Positions 48,000 through 59,511 of a DNA stretch of 64,000 nt are shown piece after piece. The translations under genes were made by a program, and so were the position numbers. Every line of letters starts with the position of its first letter. Positions within the stretch are counted from its first letter, which is position 1. Origin of the DNA: Siphonodentalium dalli (taxonomy: Eukaryota; Mollusca; Scaphopoda; Gadilida; Siphonodentaliidae); contig CP136061.1 of assembly GCA_032622095.1 (NCBI GenBank), positions 194,850,935-194,914,934 of the forward strand. Direction: 5' to 3'. The notes under the pieces were generated by a model. The model saw only the letters and a list, made by a program, of their open reading frames with translations. It was not told the DNA's origin and did no database searches.

Positions 48000-48830
48000 G
48001 TGACGATTGGATGAGGGGACGTGTGGTCTGTATAGGGTGTCCCAAAGTTTTTAGTCATACAAAGAGTAAAATCCAAGATGACAGCCGCCACGTTTTTCAT
48101 CGAAAATCATTCCGGTTCGATAGCTCCTATCTAGAGGTGACCATAAACATGCCTATTAATTTTCAAAACAATTGCAGGCTGCAGGGGTGGGCCGATGGAT
48201 TAAAAATTTAAATCCAAGATGGCTGCTGGCGGCCGCTGTTTTTAACGAATTTCCGGGTCGGGGGTCAAATGGCTCTTATCTTATAATTTTTATAGCTCCC
48301 ATCTAGAGATCACCTCGAAAATCCGTATGAAGTGTGTTGAGAGGGGTGTGGCCAAAGAATGTAGTCATGCAAATAATAAAATCCAAAATGGCCACTAGCT
48401 GGTGGACAAGTTTTCAACGAAATTCTGAAATATTTGATGGCTCCCGTCTAGTAGTCACCATTAAGATTAATATGCAGTTTGGTGACGAACGGACGATTAA
48501 TGTTGTCTGTAGGGTGTGCCAAATAATTTAGTCAAGCATAGAATAAAATTCAAGATGGATGCCCGCGGCCATCTTTTTCATCAACAATTGTTCAAATGCA
48601 ATATTTGCAATCTAGAGGTGATAATAAACATGTCTGTATATTTCAGAACAGTTCTCCAATAAATGCGGCCTTCAGGGTGTGCGGATGCCGGATTCAAATT
48701 TTAAATCCAAGATGGCTGCTGTCTGAAAAAGATCCATCAAAAGGTCATTTCAAAGATCCATATGAAGTTTGGTGATGATCGGCTTTTAAATTGATGACGG
48801 ACGGACGGACCGACGACAACCCACGAAACT
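48000..48830. repeat. tandem repeats with ATCCAAGATGGC motif
   Basis: Period about 140-170 bp. The motif is at about 48070 (ATCCAAGATGAC), 48212 (ATCCAAGATGGC), 48380 (ATCCAAAATGGC), 48548 (ATTCAAGATGG) and 48704 (ATCCAAGATGGC), each with GTGACCATAAACATG or TGAAGTTTGGTGATGA-type spacers. Frames here follow the repeat. Confidence 0.8.
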
Positions 48831-49223
48831 AGCTGAAACTTGACTAAGTTGAGCTTATAAAACACGTTCAAGAAATTAAGGGGAACACATAAACTGGTCC
48901 CTCAAAAGTGAAAAGATGCCAGGAACCACGGTATACGGTTGTCAGAAATCTCCAAAAAGTGGCATTGAATAGTTAAACGTAATATTGGCAGATCGTAAAC
49001 TCGTACTATGATTTCCAAACAATGTCAGCTCATTTCATCGCATTTCTCTTTTGCGTGGGCGCTTTTTTGTAAATTTGATAGTATTGAGAGCTCGTTTGTT
49101 CTGTCGATAACACTATACCCCCCCCCCCCAGGTGACGTTGTGTCATACGCCATTGTGGCGAGTTGAGGTAAAATCATTCAAACACGACCCTTGATGGCTG
49201 AGATACAGAGATGATAAGTTGAA
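48831..49223. other. unassigned sequence with a C11 run
   Basis: A C-rich homopolymer near 49120-49130; no gene signal. Confidence 0.45.
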
Positions 49224-49613
49224 ATGAACCCATTTTTTACTCTATGGGACGTAACTCGGCAGAAACTGGATGGACGAAACCCATATTTCATGTGGATATA
49301 CTTCCTGGCTCTCATGGTTGGTTCATCTGCACATCAAAGATCGTTTGAAACCGACCACCGACGACTGAGATGTAATGACAACTACTTTTGTTCGAAACAC
49401 TACGTTGGTGAAATACACATGTATATAGAGCTCCAAAGTTCTGACGCACGGAAGGCCCGACGGACAGAACCAATTTATATATCCTATGGGCCGGATGTTA
49501 ACCATGCATACATGTCACTATATCCCCCAACAATGGAAATTTCAAATCACAAATATGTTCGGATTATTGACCATTATGACAGGGGGGATTCATTCACTTT
49601 TTCCATACAGTAG
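49224..49613 (+). CDS. possible small secreted protein or single exon, unknown
   Basis: A 129-codon frame outside recognised repeats. An ATG at residue 23 would give MWIYFLALMVGSSAHQ, which looks like a signal peptide (hydrophobic core then Gly-Ser-Ser-Ala-His). The mature part has two Cys (CNDNYFC), a basic patch (DARKARRTE) and an aromatic-rich C-terminus. No family is recognised. It could be a first exon or a chance frame; there is no splice-site or homology evidence. Confidence 0.3.
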   Translation: MNPFFTLWDVTRQKLDGRNPYFMWIYFLALMVGSSAHQRSFETDHRRLRCNDNYFCSKHYVGEIHMYIELQSSDARKARRTEPIYISYGPDVNHAYMSLYPPTMEISNHKYVRIIDHYDRGDSFTFSIQ

Positions 49614-50609
49614 ACCGGGGTGGGTGGGTGGTTCAGCTGCGAAAAAAGTCACTTTTTTCCAAGTGGTCACAGTTTTTTCCTCTTACAACATTTCTGCAAT
49701 ATAATTGCCTCAAAGTGTTCAGCATCATTGTTATAGTATGTATGGCACCTAGGTCATGGCTTAGTGGGGTGGGGGGGGGGGGTAGTTAGTGTGGATATAG
49801 GCATAATGCTTCTCAGAAATCCCGGTTACAAACCAACACTCACAATTTCGTCTTTTGCATCAGATCACATTGTCAAGTACCAACGCCACTGGTTCAAGGT
49901 GAAAAATGGACAGTTATGACACCCATGATTAAAGTAAATAAAAATGAATAAAGCTATTCATTTATATCATTAATGTTTACTCATTATACCTGATCAGACA
50001 GCATAAGAGGCAAAATGTTACAATACACCAAATGATTTACATAGGCCTCAGCTGGCCTGTATTCGCAGGAGAGCTTTGACCCTGCACGAGTATTTGAAAT
50101 TAAAGAACGTCCTTTTAAACACACAGAAATGTGCACAAAAGTACTTGTGAACGTGGAAAATCACACTGCATCTTAACAAACGTCACACTACCCTTAAAAT
50201 TGAGAAAAAAATGACATCGAAAAAAACACAAACACCTCCCATAATTTATTCGCCATTTGCACAGCCATTTTTTCGTGCACTTTTCATCCATGTATCATTG
50301 ACCATTCAGCTGCCAGAATTTTTTTTATCCTGATCCTAGCTGGTAGTGCCAGGGGAAATCACTCTACTAATTTGTATTTGGTGTATTGTAACCAAAACAT
50401 GGAAATCTCATCATGCTAGAAAGTATTGAATGCTGTTTAAAGCCACATCCAGATTTTTTTTTACACAATTTCACATCAAAGCCACATGAAAGCTGATCAA
50501 TCTGTTAAACGCCATGTTGTCAGATGGTATACGATCGTGTGGGTCCATTACTATTTAGCATAAATGTTTTGCCTAAATTTTTATTTTATATTTTCGATAC
50601 AGTTGTATT
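49614..50609. other. unassigned sequence with a G-rich run
   Basis: G tract near 49766-49782; otherwise nothing distinctive. Confidence 0.4.
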
Positions 50610-50613
50610 TTAA

Positions 50614-51082
50614 AGGTACTCAACCCGATAAAACTCCTCTCAATTACTATTTCAATGTCTTCGGGGGTCAAAAATATTTGATTCGAGTCGAGGAAGTCAC
50701 CCATCAAAGCTCAGATTTGTTAGATATCGATTTTAGAAATCTATTATTTTTCATTATCGGGAATAGTTTCTGGCCCAGAACTCAATCAAAATTGCGTTTC
50801 AATTACCACTTGATTTTAGAGTTATTCATCCTTGTCTGTTTGAATAGATATGGAGTACACATCCAGAGCAGATTACGGCAGTTATTGGTACTCATCTCGA
50901 GAACATAACAAATTTGAAAAATCAATATCTAATAACTCTGAGCTTTGTTTGATGGGTTCCTCGACTCGAATCAAATATTTTTTACCCCCAAAGCCAAAGA
51001 AATAGTAATATAGGACCCTCTGATCGGATTGTTGTTGTTGGAATCTGTTGAGATGGGGACCCTCTTTACGGGTTGAGTACCT
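50614..51082. mobile_element. TTAA MITE, family 2, copy 1 (left boundary of duplication)
   Basis: 469 bp, flanked by TTAA at 50610-50613 and 51083-51086; tips AGGTACTCAACCCG and CGGGTTGAGTACCT. Left half carries TCAATTACCACTTG; right half carries AAATTTGAAAAATC and CTTTACGGG. Confidence 0.9.
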
Positions 51083-51086
51083 TTAA

Positions 51087-52918
51087 GTGATTACAGACAA
51101 GCATTGGAAATATGGTAAAATGTTCATATAACTTGTTTACAAGTCATGGGTCAATTGATAAACAAAAACAAACAGGATAACAATGGGTGCTGCAGGTTTA
51201 TACGATTATTATCTGTTCTCAGACTTTATAACTGAATCAAATACCAAGCCTAAATGGTGTGAGACTACAGATTTTTAGGTAAAACGTGGGTGGGTACCCT
51301 GCATGAAATTGGATTTTTTTTCCTTCAAATAAGGGGTGATTTGGCTGGATTTGGAGGTAAAAAGGGGGTGGGTACCCCGCATGAAACTGGAAAAAATATG
51401 TTTTCCTTCAAATAGGGGGGTGGTGGGTACCCAAGAGGCGGGAAAAAAAATTCAGCCTACTGTCATGGCACTTTTTTCCGACCCCCCCCTCTGATTATGA
51501 GAATAGTAATAATTATGACATGTTATTCAATTTTCCAACCAATATTTAGTGTAAAATATGTTGTTTTTAGACCAACATTCTGATAAATTATTTTTTCAAA
51601 TGGTCGTCATTATAATTGAAAACTTTCCCAGCATCTATTGGTGTTAGTTTGAAATTCCTGATTTTCGGTGTGTTTGAGATCAGTATTATAGTTTAATTAA
51701 TTAAGATAACTAGGTTAATTAATGAACGTAGCTAATCAACCTAGTATTCTTGACATATTAATTAAACAACTTAGCTAACTTGATTAACTAACTTATTATA
51801 TTGATTACTCAACCAACTGAATTAATTAGCTAGCTTCATTAATCAACTTAGTGAATTTAAAATTATTTCTGATTAATGAATTAAGCTAACGTAACTTGTT
51901 TGATCAACAATGACAGATCGAAACATAGACACAGATGTATGTTTCAATCTAAGGGCAATAACTTCAAAATATATGTGAATGAAACCTGTTGCCCCCCCCC
52001 CCCCCCCCCCAGGGTCATGCTACCCATGAGAATAATATGACCATACGGTAGCGTAATTAACGAACCACAGCTAAAACACACATAAGCTAGGATATATCTG
52101 TGCTTTTTTTTAAATCTTATAAAAATAACTTGATAGATTCGTATTCCCATCAAATAAGATTCACGTAGGCCTTATGTCGTGGTATGATTAATTACACTTC
52201 AGACATGCACAAGGGTTCATCAAAAGAGTGGGTCCTATATATAGCTAGCAATTTCGTATACCAAGTAAGCCAATAATCACACACCAGCGCATGTGAGAAA
52301 TCAGAGATTCACAATGCAAACAGACTACGAGCTCACCACGTCAGACTTAAAACCTAAAAAAAATCTTTTAAAAGCCGCGTGCCTTTTGTACATTATTATA
52401 GAATATAAACTCCCAACATCAAACTGAAAGTGTTCAAAAGACAAGACTGTTGGTTCTTGTCGAGAGGGGAGTATTTTAGTGAAATTAACCATTATATTAT
52501 TGACGCTGTGTGCGCCATCCGATTGAGGTGTGTACTATACGAAGAAGCTTGTCGATTTCATCATGTTCATTTCATTCATAAAATGCCATCATGTCGATTT
52601 CAACAAAATTCGACGAACAACGTCATCATGTAGCTTTCACTATCGACCGAATTCGCGATAACCTGAATGTATCTTCTGCCTTGTTCATAAGTATGATTGT
52701 GTTCCTTGTGAATTCATGGAAATAGAAGGATATCAAAGGGTTATCAGATTAACGTATGTAATATTAGGATAATTTGAACGCGATATAACGTTTGCATGCA
52801 TCACGAATTTCGATTTCGACACCAGCATTGTCTCCCGCCCTGCCAGAGTGATTGATATTTTCCCATTGCACGCACGATTTATATTTTAGGCCATTCCAAT
52901 ACAAATAGTTGACAGTCC
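51087..52918. repeat. duplicated spacer, unit 1 (1832 bp)
   Basis: Same sequence as 53408-55235 in everything I compared, apart from the C-run length (19 C at 51992-52010 against 15 C in unit 2). It includes GGGTGGGTACCC-type repeats (51290-51430) and a TTAATTAA/GCTAACT-rich minisatellite (about 51690-51870). No gene is called; matching short frames in both units are incidental. Confidence 0.9.
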
Positions 52919-52922
52919 TTAA

Positions 52923-53403
52923 AGGTACTCAATCCGATAAAACTCCTCTCAATTACTATTTCAATGGCTTTGGGGGGTCAAAAATATTTGATTCGAGTCG
53001 AGGAAGTCACACATCAAAGCTCAGATTTGTTAGATATCGATTTTAGAAATCTATTATTTTTCATGATCGGGAATACTTTCTGGCCCAGAACTCAGTCAAA
53101 ATTGCGTTATTATTACCTCTTGATTTTAGAGTTATCCATCCTTGTCTGTTTGAATTGTGTTTTGGTGTACACATCTCGCGCAGGTTACGAAACTGACGGC
53201 AATTATTAGTACTCATCTCGAGAAACTAACAAATTTGAAAAATCAATATCTAATAACTCTGAGCTTTGTTTGATGGGTTCCTCGACTCGAATCAAATATT
53301 TTTTACCCCCAAAGCCAAAGAAATAGTAATATAGGACCCTCTGATCGGATTGTTGTTGTTGGAATCTGTTGAGATGGGGACCCTCTTTACGGGTTGAGTA
53401 CCT
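52923..53403. mobile_element. TTAA MITE, family 2, copy 2 (recombinant)
   Basis: 481 bp between TTAA at 52919-52922 and 53404-53407. Its left part matches copy 3 (GTTATTATTACCTCTTG, CATCTCGCGCAGG, GAGAAACTAAC). Its right part matches copy 1 (AAATTTGAAAAATC, AATATTTTTTACC, CTTTACGGGTTGAG). The switch lies within 53230-53237. Confidence 0.9.
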
Positions 53404-53407
53404 TTAA

Positions 53408-55235
53408 GTGATTACAGACAAGCATTGGAAATATGGTAAAATGTTCATATAACTTGTTTACAAGTCATGGGTCAATTGATAAACAAAAACAAACAGGATA
53501 ACAATGGGTGCTGCAGGTTTATACGATTATTATCTGTTCTCAGACTTTATAACTGAATCAAATACCAAGCCTAAATGGTGTGAGACTACAGATTTTTAGG
53601 TAAAACGTGGGTGGGTACCCTGCATGAAATTGGATTTTTTTTCCTTCAAATAAGGGGTGATTTGGCTGGATTTGGAGGTAAAAAGGGGGTGGGTACCCCG
53701 CATGAAACTGGAAAAAATATGTTTTCCTTCAAATAGGGGGGTGGTGGGTACCCAAGAGGCGGGAAAAAAAATTCAGCCTACTGTCATGGCACTTTTTTCC
53801 GACCCCCCCCTCTGATTATGAGAATAGTAATAATTATGACATGTTATTCAATTTTCCAACCAATATTTAGTGTAAAATATGTTGTTTTTAGACCAACATT
53901 CTGATAAATTATTTTTTCAAATGGTCGTCATTATAATTGAAAACTTTCCCAGCATCTATTGGTGTTAGTTTGAAATTCCTGATTTTCGGTGTGTTTGAGA
54001 TCAGTATTATAGTTTAATTAATTAAGATAACTAGGTTAATTAATGAACGTAGCTAATCAACCTAGTATTCTTGACATATTAATTAAACAACTTAGCTAAC
54101 TTGATTAACTAACTTATTATATTGATTACTCAACCAACTGAATTAATTAGCTAGCTTCATTAATCAACTTAGTGAATTTAAAATTATTTCTGATTAATGA
54201 ATTAAGCTAACGTAACTTGTTTGATCAACAATGACAGATCGAAACATAGACACAGATGTATGTTTCAATCTAAGGGCAATAACTTCAAAATATATGTGAA
54301 TGAAACCTGTTGCCCCCCCCCCCCCCCAGGGTCATGCTACCCATGAGAATAATATGACCATACGGTAGCGTAATTAACGAACCACAGCTAAAACACACAT
54401 AAGCTAGGATATATCTGTGCTTTTTTTTAAATCTTATAAAAATAACTTGATAGATTCGTATTCCCATCAAATAAGATTCACGTAGGCCTTATGTCGTGGT
54501 ATGATTAATTACACTTCAGACATGCACAAGGGTTCATCAAAAGAGTGGGTCCTATATATAGCTAGCAATTTCGTATACCAAGTAAGCCAATAATCACACA
54601 CCAGCGCATGTGAGAAATCAGAGATTCACAATGCAAACAGACTACGAGCTCACCACGTCAGACTTAAAACCTAAAAAAAATCTTTTAAAAGCCGCGTGCC
54701 TTTTGTACATTATTATAGAATATAAACTCCCAACATCAAACTGAAAGTGTTCAAAAGACAAGACTGTTGGTTCTTGTCGAGAGGGGAGTATTTTAGTGAA
54801 ATTAACCATTATATTATTGACGCTGTGTGCGCCATCCGATTGAGGTGTGTACTATACGAAGAAGCTTGTCGATTTCATCATGTTCATTTCATTCATAAAA
54901 TGCCATCATGTCGATTTCAACAAAATTCGACGAACAACGTCATCATGTAGCTTTCACTATCGACCGAATTCGCGATAACCTGAATGTATCTTCTGCCTTG
55001 TTCATAAGTATGATTGTGTTCCTTGTGAATTCATGGAAATAGAAGGATATCAAAGGGTTATCAGATTAACGTATGTAATATTAGGATAATTTGAACGCGA
55101 TATAACGTTTGCATGCATCACGAATTTCGATTTCGACACCAGCATTGTCTCCCGCCCTGCCAGAGTGATTGATATTTTCCCATTGCACGCACGATTTATA
55201 TTTTAGGCCATTCCAATACAAATAGTTGACAGTCC
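53408..55235. repeat. duplicated spacer, unit 2 (1828 bp)
   Basis: See unit 1. The length difference of 4 bp equals the C-run difference, so no other net indel exists between the units. Confidence 0.9.
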
Positions 55236-55239
55236 TTAA

Positions 55240-55720
55240 AGGTACTCAATCCGATAAAACTCCTCTCAATTACTATTTCAATGGCTTTGGGGGGTCAAAA
55301 ATATTTGATTCGAGTCGAGGAAGTCACACATCAAAGCTCAGATTTGTTAGATATCGATTTTAGAAATCTATTATTTTTCATGATCGGGAATACTTTCTGG
55401 CCCAGAACTCAGTCAAAATTGCGTTATTATTACCTCTTGATTTTAGAGTTATCCATCCTTGTCTGTTTGAATTGTGTTTTGGTGTACACATCTCGCGCAG
55501 GTTACGAAACTGACGGCAATTATTAGTACTCATCTCGAGAAACTAACAAATTTCAAAAATCAATATCTAATAACTCTGAGCTTTGTTTGATGGGTTCCTC
55601 GACTCGAATCAAATATGTTTTACCCCCAAAGCCAAAGAAATAGTAATATAAGACCCTCTGATCGGATTGTTGTTGTTGGAATCTGTTGAGATGGGGACCC
55701 TCTGTTCGGATTGAGTACCT
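55240..55720. mobile_element. TTAA MITE, family 2, copy 3 (right boundary of duplication)
   Basis: 481 bp between TTAA at 55236-55239 and 55721-55724; right tip CGGATTGAGTACCT. Right half differs from copies 1 and 2 (AAATTTCAAAAATC, AATATGTTTTACC, TATAAGACCC). Confidence 0.9.
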
Positions 55721-55969
55721 TTAATATGTCATAATTATGTTCTCAATAAAATGTAAACCGCCGCTGCGAATGAACTTCACTCTGCATAATTCCGATAGTA
55801 ACTTCCCCCATTTTGTAACGCCGGGAATTGAAAGACACACACGTTTATTTCCTATTACGACATTAATGTTTTAAGCCCACCGATCTACTGTGTAACAAAA
55901 GTGCTCGCAAAATTTCAAAACAGCAGTGTCGTATTAGATAATAATTGGTGACGTCACAAAATCAGATAT

Positions 55970-56598
55970 TCTATTATATATTTTGGGAAATCTGTGTGTG
56001 TGTGTGTCTGTTCGCGATGGACTCGAAAACGGCCGAACCGATTTCGATGAAACTTTGTATGTGGGGGTATTTTCGGCCGGGCAGTGGCATGGGCCTATTA
56101 ATTTGCCCGTGCGACGTGACCTTGACCTCGAAATCGGGTCAATTCAAGGTCGAACGCCCGAGTATCACGGGATTTCGATGAAAATTAGTGTTTAGGGATA
56201 CTTTCGTATGGGGAGTGTCGTAAGCCTATTCGTTTGCCCGTGCGACGTGACCTTGAAATCGGGTCAATTCAAGGTCAAATCGTGAATTTTGATGGGATTT
56301 CGACGAAATTTGATACGTGGGGTTGCTTTTGTCCACTGAGTGTTTTGGACGGGTCAAATCGTGACCCCGACCTGACCTTGACCTTCAAAATGATCAATTC
56401 AAGGTCAAATCGGGTAAAACCGGATGCATTTCGACGGGTATTTTTGTCGGGTACTTTTGTCCGGGCAGTGTTTTGGACAGGTCAAATCGTGACCCCACCT
56501 GACCTTGACCTTCAAAATGGACAATTCAATGTCAAATCGCGCAATTCGCCGAAAAGCAGATGGGAAACAGCCCGGACGAAGTCGGGTCCACCTGCTAG
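55970..56598 (+). mobile_element. non-autonomous Helitron (copy C)
   Basis: Starts TCTATTATATATTTTGGG and ends with a CCCGGAC-GAA-GTCGGG hairpin, a short spacer and CTAG (56595-56598) followed by T. Internal tandem units of roughly 100-130 bp contain GACCTTGACCT/AATTCAAGGTCAAAT. Long open frames through it are repeat-driven, not genes. Confidence 0.75.
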
Positions 56599-56667
56599 TA
56601 GTCTATATACGACCCAAAGCGTCCGGCTTTGGTTCGTTATCAAAGATACTTCAAAAACGACCTTCAT

Positions 56668-57100
56668 TCCAAGCCTGAGTTTAGTGTGCCTGTCATTTGC
56701 AGAATGACGTCACAGAGGATGATTTTAGTGACGCTATCCCGCATAGGGGGCAAGCATCACTAAATTCTGCTTAGGTCTCAGCTTCCCTGGAAAGTTTCTT
56801 TATTATCAAATTTCTATAGAAACGTCTTCACATTGATTCTATTTTTTAGTTTAGTTTCTCTATATCCCCAAATTGGCAGTCGACACATTTCCAATTGAGG
56901 TTACCAATGGGTGTACATCACAATATTCACCATTTGGGAACTTCAAACTGAGTTTATGTCTCCCATAGCAGATGAGGCCATGTATAATGAGGTCCCCAGA
57001 GGGTGAATTTGGTGATGGTAGCATCACTAAATTCACCCCTGTGGACCTCATTCTGCAAAATGACAGGCGCACTAAACTCAGACTTTCTTCATGCAGTGAT
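56668..57100. mobile_element. inverted-repeat MITE of the ACCTCATTCTGC family
   Basis: The left arm TGAGTTTAGTGTGCCTGTCA faces TGACAGGCGCACTAAACTCA. The interior has GAGGTCCCCAGAGGGTGAAT and its complement. Relatives at 61390-61540, 61735-61860 and 61970-62285. The minus-strand frame at 56860-57336 is repeat-derived. Confidence 0.75.
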
Positions 57101-57220
57101 TGATATGTATACAGCCATTCAGGGTTGGAACTCAACATAGATGCAGCTTTCATTCCAAGGACCAATACAATACAAAACTGAATGGACGAAACCTGTTCCA
57201 TGTGGGTAACCTTATTATTA

Positions 57221-57264
57221 TACCCCCCCCCCACACAACGAGTTGTGTGGGGGGGGGGGGTATA
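57221..57264. repeat. C10/G12 hairpin with ACACAAC arms
   Basis: TACCCCCCCCCCACACAAC - GA - GTTGTGTGGGGGGGGGG: arms of about 19 bp, 2-nt loop. Confidence 0.9.
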
Positions 57265-57830
57265 CTGGAATAAGCTTGTCCGTCCGTCCGTGGACACAAA
57301 TTTGTCCAGAATTTTTCTCAGTCGTTTTATGATCATTTTCCGTGAAACTTGGCACAGACATCAACCACCATGTGAACCTGTGCACCTGCGATTATGACGT
57401 CTATCGGACTTTTTGTGTGGAGTTATCCCCCTTTTTCGACTTAGAAAATTTTCGCAACATGTATAATTTTGTCCGAGCTTTTATTCCTACATTTTTAGGT
57501 AATTTTTTTTTTAACTTGGCACAGATATTAATACCATGGGAATTTGTGCACCTGTGATTATGACGTCTGTCTGACTTTTTGTGTGTGGAGTTATTCCCCT
57601 TTTTCGATTAACATTTTCGCAACATGCATAATTTTGTCCGAGCTTTTATTCCTACATTTTTCGGTCAATAGGTTTAAGATTAAGGTTAGGGTTGTGCACC
57701 TGCAATGGGAACTGTTATTTTATTATTTTTTTAGGATTAGGATTAAGGGCTAAGAGATTCAAGATTAGTGTTAGGGCGTAGGGGATTCAGGGTTACCTGT
57801 TCACATAATTTCAGTGCCCAATATACAGTA
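57265..57830. repeat. tandem repeat of about 190 bp and TTAGGG-like tail
   Basis: ACTTGGCACAGA, TGTGCACCTG(C/T)GATTATGACG and GTTATTCCCCTTTTTCGA recur with a spacing near 185 bp (57350 and 57535). A degenerate GGTTAGGGTT/GTGTTAGGGCG stretch follows at 57685-57800. Confidence 0.7.
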
Positions 57831-57949
57831 ATGGCTACTACATTCAAATAACATGTTGAATACGGGGGGTATACATCAGTCCCATCTGGGACAGGCCCAT
57901 CTCTAGTCAACTCTTTCTTTACTCAATGGATTCTCCCACCCAGTGATAA

Positions 57950-58408
57950 TCTCATATATATTTTGAAGACCTCTGTCTGCCTGTCTGTATGTATGTCATT
58001 TATACAAATCTACGATTCTCGACCGATCGGGACGAAACTTGGTACGTGTGTGTAGTTTGACCAGGCGGTCGACGCATGCGCAGACGAGACTCGGAAACGG
58101 GTGGAGCTATCGACTTGAAATTTGCTATGTGAATGTATCTTGCACCGGATACAAATTTTATCGGGTCGCCGAGCCCGTGCGACGCCAGCTTCGCGCATGC
58201 GCAGACGAGATCTCGGAAACGGGTGGAGCTATCGAGTTGAAATTTGCTATGTGAATGTATCTTGCCCCGGATACGAATTGTATCGGGTCGCCGAGCCCGT
58301 GCGACGCCAGCTTCGCGCATGCGCAGACCAGATCTCGGAAACGGGTGGAGCTATCGACTTGAAATCTGGTTTTTGAATAGCCCGGACAACGTCGGGCTCA
58401 TCGGCTAG
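57950..58408 (+). mobile_element. non-autonomous Helitron (copy D), same family as 903-1408
   Basis: 459 bp; starts A|TCTCATATATATTTTGAAG and ends hairpin CCCGGAC-AAC-GTCGGG, CTCATCGG, CTAG|T. Three tandem units; NRF-1-type CGCGCATGCGCA at 58192-58203 and 58314-58325, and a degenerate site near 58071-58082. Confidence 0.85.
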
Positions 58409-58560
58409 TAGTATATATTGGAATGGTCTATTTTTCATTTGGAGGGGTGTTCAGGAAAAATTATCAGAAGACAAACAGACAAAAAGATAGTAGAAGTGCA
58501 GAAGGATTACTATTCATTGGTAGAAATGTTTATATAATAAGTCAACAAATTTGTTGAACT

Positions 58561-58784
58561 ACAGTAATGCTCTAAGTAATCGACTTCTTAACCACAGCAG
58601 AATTATGGGTAACTTTTCAGGATTTAGTCGGAAATATGGCTTGTTGCCATTCATCGGAAAGCTCTCGGGGAGAGCTGGGAGAGCTTTCCGATGAAAGGCA
58701 ACAAGCCATATTTCCGACTAAATCCTGAAAAGTTACCCATAATTCTGCTGTGGTTAAGAAGTCGATTACTTAGAGCATTACTGT
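58561..58784. mobile_element. pogo-like hairpin MITE, copy 1
   Basis: Near-perfect palindrome of about 100-bp arms: ACAGTAATGCTCTAAGTAAT at the left, ATTACTTAGAGCATTACTGT at the right. TA at both tips fits the TA target of Tc1/mariner-pogo elements. Confidence 0.85.
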
Positions 58785-59296
58785 ACTTGTCACTGAGTAT
58801 TTAGTATAGAAAGTGTTAAAAGTTGGCCTATACAAATCTTGACTGATATATAGAGTCTCAGGTCTAAGGCTGGTACGGATTGAGTGATGGAAGAAAACCA
58901 TTCCTATATCGACAAAAACAATTGTCCAATAAATGCGGGCTGCCAATCTCTACCAGAGTCATACATCCTTTCTGTCATGTCTTGCTGAGTCATCAAGGGA
59001 GATAAACCCTGCATGGAGTTTGGCGGGCTGCAGGATGTGCTGATGGATTCAAATTTGAAATCCAATGCTGGGGGGGGGGGGGGGGGCATGTTTTTTTTAT
59101 GAATTTCGGGGGGAAATCGATGGCCCGAAGATCCGTATGAAGATTTGTGATGATCGGATGATGAATGTGGCCTGCAGGTTGTGCCGAAGGATTTAGTCAT
59201 ACCATGAGGACACAGTTTTCAATAATCACCCAAAAGTTGGCATTGAATGAGTTGAGCGTGAAATTGGTAGACAGTAAACACTATTGCACTCAGGCT
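58785..59296. other. interval with a G18-type run and a YY1-like motif fragment
   Basis: Long G run near 59070-59087; TTGAAATCCAATGC and CTGCAGG-GTGTGC blocks resemble the 48-kb repeats. The minus-strand proline-rich frame here is the G run read backwards. Confidence 0.5.
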
Positions 59297-59511
59297 ACAG
59301 TAATGCCCTAATTAATCGATTCCATAACCACAGCAGAATTATGGGTAACTTTTCAGGATTTAGTCGGAAATATGGCTTGTTGCCATTCATCGGAAAGTTC
59401 TCGGCGAGAGCTTTCCGATGAATGGCAACAAGCCATATTTCTGACTAAATCCTGAAAAGTTGCCCACAATTCTGCTGTGGTTAAGGAATCGATTACTTTG
59501 GGCATTACTAT
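59297..59511. mobile_element. pogo-like hairpin MITE, copy 2
   Basis: ACAGTAATGCCCTAATTAAT at the left pairs with ATTACTTTGGGCATTACTAT at the right; inner arms share TATGGCTTGTTGCCATTCAT. Confidence 0.85.

Noticed and set aside
56234-56707. 157-codon frame
   Set aside because: Lies in the tandem body of a Helitron and beyond its end; the peptide repeats with the DNA unit.
56860-57336. 158-codon minus-strand frame
   Set aside because: Crosses an inverted-repeat MITE and the C10/G12 hairpin; repeat-derived.
57685-57800. TTAGGG-like telomeric sequence
   Set aside because: Only a few degenerate units amid other repeats; not a telomere or clear interstitial telomeric array.
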